This document shows, piece by piece, positions 13,539-19,503 of a DNA stretch of 19,503 bases (positions within the stretch are counted from its first letter, which is position 1; every line of letters starts with the position of its first letter). Under the pieces are notes generated by a model, which made no database searches, was not told the origin of the DNA, and was given only the letters and a program-made list of their open reading frames with translations. Origin of the DNA: an uncultured Ruminococcus sp. GTDB taxonomy: Bacteria > Bacillota > Clostridia > Oscillospirales > Ruminococcaceae. The translations under genes were made by a program, and so were the position numbers. The stretch lies in contig CAADWP010000196.1 in NCBI GenBank assembly GCA_900752785.1, positions 1-19,503 on the forward strand, in the 5' to 3' direction.

Positions 13539-13690
13539 AAAAGCTGATGAAACTTGCAGTGAAGGCTTCTACTGTTCTTGCTGCTATGGCAATGTTTGTT
13601 GCGACATCTTCTGTTTCTGCTTGCTGTCATTGTTGTTTTGCACAGCCTGTTGAACCGGAAGAACTCAGAAATCTTGTAAACAATAAGTAA
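13535..13690 (+). CDS. agrD: AgrD-like cyclic lactone autoinducer precursor 2 (Cys-rich core)
   Basis: A 51-residue precursor with a strong AGGAGG (13521-13526) 8 bases before ATG 13535. The leader MKKLMKLAVKASTVLAAMAM plus FVATSSVSA is an amphipathic/hydrophobic helix. The core is CCHCCF and the acidic tail is AQPVEPEELRNLV. With the same proline alignment as precursor 1, the predicted ring is C-H-C-C-F, again Cys at -10 and Phe at -6 from the tail Pro. The tail element PEEL is the usual AgrB recognition feature. Four cysteines in five residues is unusual; the extra thiols could form a disulfide or bind metal. It is followed by the effector gene after 27 bases. Confidence 0.88.
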   Translation: MKKLMKLAVKASTVLAAMAMFVATSSVSACCHCCFAQPVEPEELRNLVNNK

Positions 13691-13717
13691 AAACATGAAC
13701 TATGAATGGAGGATACC

Positions 13718-14422
13718 ATGAAAAAAGCAACTAAGTTTAAACGCATTCTTTCTGGTGTGCTGAGTGCGATAATGACGGTTAGTGCCGTGCCTATCGTTTC
13801 AGCTCATGCAGAGGAAAACATTGAGTCGTATCCGTATACGATGTTTGCTGCTTCAAATGATGAGGGGGCTATTACCGTCAATGCAGGAAATTTCTGCGTA
13901 AACGGAAATGTAGCTACCAATGGTACTATTGTTTCAAGTGGCAATATGAACATCAACGGAATAAGAACTGAGAGTGCTGAAGAATCCATGATCTTTATCT
14001 TTGATAAGATAGACAATCAGTATTTTTCAGCTTCTAATGTTGATGAACACGATGAGGACTATAACCTTGATGAAATGAACATCAATATCAATGTGCCTAC
14101 CGAGGTGCAAGGTGAAGCTACACTGACAGGTAATATCAACATCAACAATGCTCTCAAGGCTCTCGAAGATGTTAATCTTTATGGAGAAGTAAAAAATACG
14201 AATGATTCTGTTATCTTCTCTAAATATGGAGACATTGTAATTGACAGCCAGAATGTAAACCTCAATGGACTTGTTTATGCTCCGTTCGGTAGCGTAACGA
14301 TCAATGCTCAAAATCTTAATCTCAATAATGTAGTTATCATTGCTGAGAGTATTGTTCTTACTTGCCCCAGTGTCAATGCGAACAATAGCAACAATGCAAG
14401 CTCGTTCGTGGGGACAACCTAA
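13718..14422 (+). CDS. Effector piece 1: signal peptide and Asn-rich repeat domain
   Basis: Starts at ATG 13718, because GGAGG (13708-13712) overlaps the alternative ATG at 13706 and sits 5 bases before this one. The Sec signal peptide is KKATKFKRILSGVLSAIMT with a likely cut after VSAHA. The rest is repetitive (AITVNAGNFCVNGNVATNG, GNMNINGI, GNININNAL, NVNLNGLVYAPFGSVTINAQ, NLNLNN), a pattern suggesting a right-handed beta-helix or polymer-forming domain on the cell surface. The piece ends at the in-frame TAA 14420 after 234 residues. This fragment is the only part of the effector with a ribosome site and could be secreted on its own. Confidence 0.75.
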   Translation: MKKATKFKRILSGVLSAIMTVSAVPIVSAHAEENIESYPYTMFAASNDEGAITVNAGNFCVNGNVATNGTIVSSGNMNINGIRTESAEESMIFIFDKIDNQYFSASNVDEHDEDYNLDEMNININVPTEVQGEATLTGNININNALKALEDVNLYGEVKNTNDSVIFSKYGDIVIDSQNVNLNGLVYAPFGSVTINAQNLNLNNVVIIAESIVLTCPSVNANNSNNASSFVGTT

Positions 14423-14428
14423 GAACCG

Positions 14429-15163
14429 TTGGATATTCCATACGATGAATGGCAGTACATGAAGGATGAAAATGAGAACGGAATGCCTGATTTTCTTGAT
14501 AAGGCAACGAATTGGATATATTTGTTAGATTCAGATGAGGATAGACTTCCTGATTGCATTGAAGATTACATGGGTACAAACAAGAATAATATTGATACTG
14601 ACAGTGATGGTATTCCTGATGGATATGAAGTTTTCAAGTTGGGAACTAATCCGTTACTTTCTGATTCTTTATCAAAGGGACTTACTGATGGACTTTATGA
14701 TTTTGATGATGATGGTTTAACAAACATCGAAGAATTTCATCGTGGTACTGAACCGTGGCTTCCCGATACAGATAATGATAATTTGAATGATGGTGATGAA
14801 GTTAATATTCATGGAACTAATCCTTTGAATCCTGATACCGATTCGGATGGTCTTAGTGATGCTGATGAGATAGATCTTGGCACAAATCCCACTCTCCCTG
14901 ATACAGACGGAAACGGAACTCCTGACAGTGAGGAAAAGTTCGCTCAGACTTATGTGTATGATGTAGAGAATGAAGATTGCACTATAGAACAGGTTATTAT
15001 ATCTATGGAGGGTACGGGTAATCTTCAAAAAAATACTTCTGTTGAGAGCGTAATGAATAAGGATATTATTTGTTCAGATGTAGTCGGACTTATCGGAGAA
15101 CCGTTTGAAATCGAATCTGAATCTCAATTTGATACAGCGACTATTACTTTTAAAATTGACTAG
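14429..15163 (+). CDS. Effector piece 2: thrombospondin type 3-like calcium repeats
   Basis: An open stretch between the two stops, in frame with pieces 1 and 3. It carries successive TSP3-like motifs (DSDEDRLPDCIEDYMGTN, DTDSDGIPDGYEVFKLGTNP, DTDNDNLNDGDEVNIHGTNP, DTDSDGLSDADEIDLGTNP, DTDGNGTPDSEE), each a calcium-binding Asp-rich loop. Some are degraded (DSLSKGLTDGLYDFDDDG where a DSDGDGLSD type is expected), which fits a gene losing function. A linker domain (YVYDVENEDCTIEQVIISME onward) begins here and continues past the TAG into piece 3. The TTG at 14429 and ATG at 14459 lack ribosome sites. Confidence 0.6.
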   Translation: MDIPYDEWQYMKDENENGMPDFLDKATNWIYLLDSDEDRLPDCIEDYMGTNKNNIDTDSDGIPDGYEVFKLGTNPLLSDSLSKGLTDGLYDFDDDGLTNIEEFHRGTEPWLPDTDNDNLNDGDEVNIHGTNPLNPDTDSDGLSDADEIDLGTNPTLPDTDGNGTPDSEEKFAQTYVYDVENEDCTIEQVIISMEGTGNLQKNTSVESVMNKDIICSDVVGLIGEPFEIESESQFDTATITFKID

Positions 15164-15202
15164 ACCAAACTTGGCGATATAGGGCTTGACAATCTACTAT
15201 TT

Positions 15203-17191
15203 TTGTGGTATGATGAAGAAAACTATGAATTTGTTGAAATGGAAACTATTCACGATGCAATAAACAGCACAGTAAGTATTACTACCACACATTTCAGCAA
15301 ATATATGGTTGTTGATAAGTTTCAGTGGTTTGAAGCTTGGGCACAAGATATTAATTATAATCCAGGAAAGACAGATTCTCATGCACCTACTAAAAAATAC
15401 AACACTGTTCTTACAATTGACTGTTCAGGAAGTATGGACAGCAACGATAAAATAAGTATCAATTCTGGAATTGCTTCTGCATATGATGGATTATTTCCAA
15501 AGACTTGCCAAAGAATTAAAGCTGCTACTGAGTTTGTTCGTAATATGAACAGTACAGACAAATCTGCTGTGGTTCTTTTTACTGACAATGCAAGTACAGC
15601 ACAATCAATGACAGATAATAAAGAAGATTTGAAGTTATCGTTGCAGAACATTACAAATAATGGAGGAACTAACTTTTATGCTGCACTGACAGAATCTTAT
15701 AAAGCGTTCGATGATAGCACTGTTGGAGATGTAAATACTGATAATAGAATTATACTTCTTTCTGATGGTGAAGATGGAAGTTACAATGCCACGCTTTCTT
15801 TGCTTAATTCTATTTATGGTGAGAGTAGCACTGATAAGAGAAAGTCTATTAAAATCTACACTATTGGTTTAGGCTCGTCATATGAATCAAGACTCGAAGA
15901 AATAGCTAATATTTCACATGGAGAGTTCTTTAAGGCATATACTGCTGATGAACTTGTTGATATTTATACTGAAATCGGTATTGGTGGGGATTTTGACACT
16001 ACAGATACCGATGGAGATGGACTGTATGATGCGGTTGAATCAGCGGGAATAAGACTTCATAATGGAAAAATTCTCTATAATTGTGACCCTACAAAATCCG
16101 ATACCGATGGTGACGGTTTAAAGGATGGCGAAGAGATTGACCCCACTATTCGTAGAAAAAATAATTATTGGGGTCCTCCTGAGCTTGCTTCGCATTGTTC
16201 TGGACAGTACTATTTTGCAATGATATCTAACCCAACTGAAAAAGATTCTGATTTTGATGGATACTCTGATAAGGATGAATTAAATACATATCATTCCGAC
16301 CCGTTGCATCCTGATGTAAAAGAAGCATTTCTCTCTAATCAATACACTAAAATTGATACTTCCTACGATTCAACTTTAAGTAACAGCAACTATGGTGGAT
16401 ATCAAGGATGGTTTTATGATGAAAATGATTCAACAAAAAACAGCCTAAGCAGGAAACAGTTATCTGGAGGCGGATGTGGTGTAATCGCAAGCAGTGATAC
16501 AATACTTTATATGCAAAAATACCACGAACTCAATCTAACGAGCGTGAACACTTCAAATAGTAGCATAGATTATTCTGAATACGAAAATTTTGTACAATAT
16601 TATGCAGAAAATTATCTTACACCATTTGATGTAGAATCAATAGTAGTAGGCAGTGTAACAAAGGAAAATACAAAAGTTAAAAGACCTCTTTTTTATACAT
16701 CATGGGAGGGAGTCTTTTATGATCTTCTTGATGAATTTACTTACGCCTGTGCACAAGACGCAGCAAAATATCTCTCTGATGCTATCACCGATAGTACCGG
16801 AACTTGGGGTTGCGATCCATTTAGTTTAACCAATAGCCTGAACAAATATTACGTTGATCAAGGTATAAATGATATTGAATATAATTATTATATGACCGAT
16901 ACGAACTCTCGTGAAGAATTAGAAAAGAATATATTGAAATCTCTTGACAAAGATATTCCATCAATTATGATGGTTGGTATTTCAGGAGCAACGCCTTATA
17001 TGTATGATGGAGAAACTGAAATGAATCGCTCTATGGAAACCCATTTTGTGACAATAACTGGTCTAAAAGTTGACGAAATCTCTGGTGTTACTACTGCAAC
17101 TATTTCCACTTGGAGTGAAAAAGCGTATATTGACTTTGAAGGCTTTATGGAAGCCTCTGGTTTAGTTGGGGGTGTGGCAATAGCTTCATAA
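15203..17191 (+). CDS. Effector piece 3: VWA domain, calcium repeats and C39-like cysteine peptidase domain
   Basis: Numbering from TTG 15203. The VWA domain (about 66-255) has the MIDAS motif DCSGS at 73-77, VVLFTDNA and ILLSDGEDG. Calcium repeats DTDGDGLYDAVES, DTDGDGLKDGEE and DSDFDGYSDKDELNTYHSDP follow at about 268-370. The C-terminal domain (about 395-662) has a papain/C39-like layout: Cys425 in SGGGCGVIAS, His614 in ETHFVTITGL and the STWSEKAYIDFEGF strand. It is probably a cysteine peptidase acting outside the cell. No ribosome site precedes the first start, so expression needs readthrough of the TAG at 15161 or repair. The next gene may encode its inhibitor. Confidence 0.7.
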   Translation: MWYDEENYEFVEMETIHDAINSTVSITTTHFSKYMVVDKFQWFEAWAQDINYNPGKTDSHAPTKKYNTVLTIDCSGSMDSNDKISINSGIASAYDGLFPKTCQRIKAATEFVRNMNSTDKSAVVLFTDNASTAQSMTDNKEDLKLSLQNITNNGGTNFYAALTESYKAFDDSTVGDVNTDNRIILLSDGEDGSYNATLSLLNSIYGESSTDKRKSIKIYTIGLGSSYESRLEEIANISHGEFFKAYTADELVDIYTEIGIGGDFDTTDTDGDGLYDAVESAGIRLHNGKILYNCDPTKSDTDGDGLKDGEEIDPTIRRKNNYWGPPELASHCSGQYYFAMISNPTEKDSDFDGYSDKDELNTYHSDPLHPDVKEAFLSNQYTKIDTSYDSTLSNSNYGGYQGWFYDENDSTKNSLSRKQLSGGGCGVIASSDTILYMQKYHELNLTSVNTSNSSIDYSEYENFVQYYAENYLTPFDVESIVVGSVTKENTKVKRPLFYTSWEGVFYDLLDEFTYACAQDAAKYLSDAITDSTGTWGCDPFSLTNSLNKYYVDQGINDIEYNYYMTDTNSREELEKNILKSLDKDIPSIMMVGISGATPYMYDGETEMNRSMETHFVTITGLKVDEISGVTTATISTWSEKAYIDFEGFMEASGLVGGVAIAS

Positions 17192-17225
17192 TTTGTCTAC
17201 TAAATTTGATTTTCGGGAGTTACAA

Positions 17226-17594
17226 ATGAAGAAAATCTATTTAATTATTTTTTTATTTTTAATTGCGTCAGTATATACTTGTTCTAATAGTACGTGTAAA
17301 AATAAAGAAGTGTTACTATCACAATCAGCAAATAGCTCAAGTGGTTTATATTGGACATATGAGTTAAGCACAGAAGGTATTATTAGTGAAAAGCAATATT
17401 ATGAAAGTAAATTTCCACTTAACTTCGGACCAGGTTATAAGCAAAATTGGATATTTGAAGTAATTGGTGAGGGAGAAGTAACCGTAAATTGGATTGCATA
17501 CTCAGGCAGTTCAATTAATCTCAAAAGCTCCTACAACGTAACATATTATTTTGAGAGTGATGGTAGTTACCAAATAATGTCATCCGATTCTTGA
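17226..17594 (+). CDS. Small exported protein, possibly chagasin-like (I42) peptidase inhibitor
   Basis: A 122-residue protein starting at ATG 17226, with GGGAG 6 bases upstream. The N-terminus MKKIYLIIFLFLIASVYTC is a secretion signal ending in Cys, possibly a poor lipobox (VYTC). The mature part (SSSGLYWTYELSTEG, then FGPGYKQNWIFEVIGEGEVT and VNWIAYSGSS, YNVTYYFESDG) resembles the chagasin/I42 fold: a GYSW-like loop, a GxGG..W loop and an aromatic strand ahead of the last beta strand. The match is by eye and partial; the final RPWE loop is not clear. It lies 34 bases after the cysteine-peptidase-like effector, so an inhibitor or self-protection role is a reasonable inference. Otherwise it is an exported protein of unknown function. 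Confidence 0.5.
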   Translation: MKKIYLIIFLFLIASVYTCSNSTCKNKEVLLSQSANSSSGLYWTYELSTEGIISEKQYYESKFPLNFGPGYKQNWIFEVIGEGEVTVNWIAYSGSSINLKSSYNVTYYFESDGSYQIMSSDS

Positions 17595-17612
17595 TCGTGA
17601 TAATTTCAAAAC

Positions 17613-17645
17613 TGACCCAGTAAATTGTGAAAATTTGCTGGGTCA
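17613..17645. terminator. Long hairpin closing the agr/effector operon
   Basis: TGACCCAGTAAATT (17613-17626) and AATTTGCTGGGTCA (17632-17645) pair over 14 bp with one G-U and a 5-base loop. The T-rich tail is weak in both directions (ATTTATATTG; GTTTTGAAATT on the other strand). It lies between convergent operons and may serve both. Confidence 0.65.
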
Positions 17646-17750
17646 ATTTATATTGTATAATTGAATAAATGAATTAATACAAATCAATAATATTCTTGAA
17701 AAGGAATTATAAATGGACAATCAACTGCAAAGACTGACCGTCCTTTTTCA

Positions 17751-19076
17751 TTATTTCTGTATCTCAATCACAAACTTCCCCTCGGAGCTGACTTTCAGCT
17801 TCAAGGTCTTAACATACCGATTGCAGAAATTCTCCATTTCTTTCATAGTAGCCGTTACCCGTGTAGCTTCATATATTTTATGGGTAAGCTCCAACGGATT
17901 TTCCCCATAGAGCGTAGGCAGATGCTTTTCAAGCTCCGCAAAGAGGACTGCTTTTTTCAGCTCGTCCGTTCCTGCCGTGCAGAAATCATCAATGGCACAA
18001 TAGTAGATGCCATGCTGTGTAAGGGTAGACTTGATCGCCATTCCGCACTTTTCGTATTCGTACATAACAAGGAAGTTGGCATTCGGCAGGCTCTCGATCA
18101 GTCCCCAAAAATCAGAGTCACTCGATACGATAATAAACGATGTGATGCCGTCACGGTAGAAGTCTGCAACAACACTCGCTGTCATTCGTACATCAACAAG
18201 CGATTTGCGATCGGTCACACGTTCAATTACGATATGCTCAACAGGGATATGCGTGAATTGTGAAAGCCAATCCCAACCGCTTGTGGTGTTGCAATCGTCA
18301 TACAGCGTAATTTTCTCAATTTTGGATAGCTCGTCCGTATTCAGACCTTTCAGAACGCTGAACAGCTTGAACACATCAGAATTTTCACAATCAACAGCAA
18401 TCGCTGTTTTGGTGGAACTGTCGATAAAATTGTATATATTATCCTTCGTTTCATTGGCAGCATCACGGTATTTGGTATAGTCGGTGAAGATGTCATCATG
18501 CTGGGCATAGATGATTTTCAGAAACTTCCGGTCTGAATATAAAATGCTACCCAGTTCCGCAGGCTGCCAATGAATGTACTGCTGAAATGGATAATTCTCA
18601 ATATTTGACATATACTTTGTGAACTCGTCCCGCATAACATTCGGGTTATTGTATTTCGGCACAAAGAACAGATCCCTTATGTATTCCCAATTGATCCAAT
18701 CGTAAAACAATCGGGAGCATTTGTCAATGTTTTCATTGATGAGTCGTGTAAAGTCCTGCATATACTTCTCGGCACGGTAATTTACATGAATGATCTCAAA
18801 TCCCCATTTTTCAAGTTGCCTGATATTATCATGGTCATACCAATCAAGAGAATTGAGATTTTTCAATTCAAAACGTATAGCGGTATCCGTTCTTTTGAAT
18901 TTCTGCATGAGAACGGTTCGCAGCTTGCATAAATATCGTATCACGGTAGCTTCTTTGTCAGCGTAGAGTTTTTCGAGCGTTTCCGTACATTCGGGATAAC
19001 TGCTCTCCAACGCTGATTTTCTAACGCCTATCATGTAGGCGATCGTCGTAACTACCTCTTTTGTATCAACGGTCAA
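17751..19076 (-). CDS. NYN-domain (PIN-like ribonuclease) protein
   Basis: A 441-residue protein. Residues 1-215 are mostly helical with no clear family. Residues about 222-345 form a NYN/LabA-like PIN domain, with acidic residues D229 in AIAVDCENSD, D295 in SLVDVRMTASV and D320/D322 in IVSSDSDFWGLI, which are the expected metal-binding positions. NYN proteins are predicted or known ribonucleases. A helical C-terminal tail (about 375-441) follows. Start is TTG 19076, with GGAGG 6 bases upstream. It is the second gene of a two-gene operon with the small protein before it (11-base gap). The substrate is unknown; a role in RNA processing or defence is possible. Confidence 0.78.
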   Translation of the reverse strand: MTVDTKEVVTTIAYMIGVRKSALESSYPECTETLEKLYADKEATVIRYLCKLRTVLMQKFKRTDTAIRFELKNLNSLDWYDHDNIRQLEKWGFEIIHVNYRAEKYMQDFTRLINENIDKCSRLFYDWINWEYIRDLFFVPKYNNPNVMRDEFTKYMSNIENYPFQQYIHWQPAELGSILYSDRKFLKIIYAQHDDIFTDYTKYRDAANETKDNIYNFIDSSTKTAIAVDCENSDVFKLFSVLKGLNTDELSKIEKITLYDDCNTTSGWDWLSQFTHIPVEHIVIERVTDRKSLVDVRMTASVVADFYRDGITSFIIVSSDSDFWGLIESLPNANFLVMYEYEKCGMAIKSTLTQHGIYYCAIDDFCTAGTDELKKAVLFAELEKHLPTLYGENPLELTHKIYEATRVTATMKEMENFCNRYVKTLKLKVSSEGKFVIEIQK

Positions 19077-19086
19077 GGTTTACCTC

Positions 19087-19332
19087 CTATTCATCGTTTA
19101 CTAATTCAATATGTTTGTCTATGACCGACATAATCTCGTTCAAACGGCTTTCTCTGATGCCCTTGATCCGGCTCAGATCTGCCCTTAATTTATCATAATC
19201 AATGCTGTGAGATTCAGCAGCTTTACAGCCTTGCTGATACACATTTTGTACAAAGTTATTCATTGTTTCTCTGTCCATTGATTTGATTTTCTTGTATAAT
19301 GTACGGTCAATAATAGGTTCATTCTTTTCCAT
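19087..19332 (-). CDS. Small helical protein of unknown function
   Basis: An 81-residue charged, probably all-helical protein (MEKNEPIIDRTLYKKIKSMD through IMSVIDKHIELVNDE). I do not recognise a family. The ATG at 19332 is preferred to the GTG at 19341 because GGAGG lies exactly 8 bases upstream, and the GTG would sit inside it. It is behind a good promoter and its stop is 10 bases before the NYN gene start, overlapping that gene's ribosome site. The two are therefore co-expressed and may act together, for example as partner or regulator. Confidence 0.75.
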   Translation of the reverse strand: MEKNEPIIDRTLYKKIKSMDRETMNNFVQNVYQQGCKAAESHSIDYDKLRADLSRIKGIRESRLNEIMSVIDKHIELVNDE

Positions 19333-19361
19333 TGTTTTCACCTCCGATCTGCATACTTACT

Positions 19362-19390
19362 ATTATAGCATAATTCGGGGTGTAATTCAA
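19362..19390 (-). promoter_or_regulatory. Promoter of the NYN operon
   Basis: Minus strand: TTGAAT (19385-19390), 17-base spacer, TATAAT (19362-19367), 29 bases before the ATG at 19332. The remaining sequence to the window end (19391-19503) shows no gene I can support. Confidence 0.82.
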
Positions 19391-19503
19391 TGAAAAGTCA
19401 GTGAAAAAAAGTTTCGGCTGTGTAGGATTACAATAGATATGAGACAATTAACAAAAAAAGGTAGCGGAGCAGCATAGACCTGTGTTACAGTTAAGTTGCG
19501 AGA

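Larger units (their letters stand above)
13718..17191 (+). pseudogene. Large secreted TSP3/VWA/C39-peptidase-like protein, one frame broken by two stop codons
   Basis: From 13718 to 17191 a single frame codes for about 1,155 residues, interrupted by TAA at 14420-14422 and TAG at 15161-15163. The reading on both sides of each stop continues the same domain with no frame change (FVGTT/stop/EPLDIPYDEW and TFKID/stop/TKLGD), so they are point mutations in one gene rather than gene borders. Each stop is one C-to-T change from Gln (CAA, CAG). No ribosome site precedes the second or third open piece, so as it stands only the first would be made efficiently. The order is signal peptide, Asn-rich repeat domain, TSP3 calcium repeats, linker domain, VWA, three further calcium repeats and a cysteine-peptidase-like domain. 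It is the last large gene of the agr run. Confidence 0.75.

Noticed and set aside
13456..13653. 65-codon ORF overlapping the second autoinducer gene
   Set aside because: Frame-shifted shadow of precursor 2; no ribosome site and no recognisable features.
13718..17191. Alternative genetic code (TAA/TAG read as Gln)
   Set aside because: Neighbouring intact genes (agrB, integrase, hsdR, precursor 2, the small NYN-operon gene) end in TAA or TAG without sensible continuation, so recoding of the whole genome is not supported.
1..19503. CRISPR arrays, tRNA, rRNA and insertion sequences
   Set aside because: No regularly spaced repeats, no cloverleaf-forming or rRNA-like stretches and no transposase ORFs were seen on either strand.

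Overview
The window looks like an accessory (defence/mobile-element) stretch of a low-to-middle GC Gram-positive chromosome, most likely a gut Clostridia member such as Ruminococcus/Oscillospiraceae. This is inferred from GGAGG ribosome-binding sites, TTG/GTG starts, consensus TTGACA/TATAAT promoters and the kinds of proteins encoded; no rRNA or housekeeping marker is present to prove it.

Left third (1-5330, minus strand): a Type I restriction-modification operon in the order hsdR-hsdM-yhcG-like nuclease-hsdS (hsdS runs off the left edge), read from a sigma-A type promoter at 5201-5229. An XRE regulator with its own terminator lies just upstream. Divergent from it is a tyrosine integrase whose ORF is intact from 5891, but whose N-terminal arm-binding segment (from about 5740) is out of frame by one extra base.

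Middle (6845-10690, plus strand): two tandem SLOG/DUF1273-like proteins (the second very diverged), a sigma-70-like protein, a 33-residue DUF3789-type membrane peptide, a small protein ending in an RNA polymerase alpha-CTD-like domain, a DUF6465-type basic protein behind a perfect consensus promoter, and a short frameshifted gene.

Right-middle (10698-17594, plus strand): a complete agr-type quorum-sensing locus. A LytTR response regulator and an AgrC-like histidine kinase are followed by a promoter with two 11-bp direct repeats spaced 21 bp apart. Then come an AgrB peptidase and TWO overlapping AgrD-like autoinducer precursors (13371-13538 and 13535-13690), both too small for usual ORF cut-offs. 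The same run continues into a very large secreted protein: signal peptide, Asn-rich repeat domain, thrombospondin-type-3 calcium repeats, VWA domain and C39-like cysteine peptidase domain. Its frame is broken by two in-frame stops, TAA at 14420 and TAG at 15161. A small exported protein resembling chagasin-type cysteine-peptidase inhibitors follows. The natural reading is a quorum-sensing circuit controlling a secreted peptidase-like effector and a possible cognate inhibitor.

The most notable hidden signal is a second copy of the agr promoter architecture on the minus strand at 8142-8217. It has the same repeat, the same 21-bp period and the same 15-nt gap to a TTGACA -35 box, and it points leftward into the 3' end of the second SLOG gene. 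It predicts an agr-controlled antisense or RNAIII-like transcript about 4.5 kb from the agr locus.

Right end (17751-19332, minus strand): a two-gene operon with its own promoter, a small unknown protein followed by a NYN-domain (PIN-like ribonuclease) protein.
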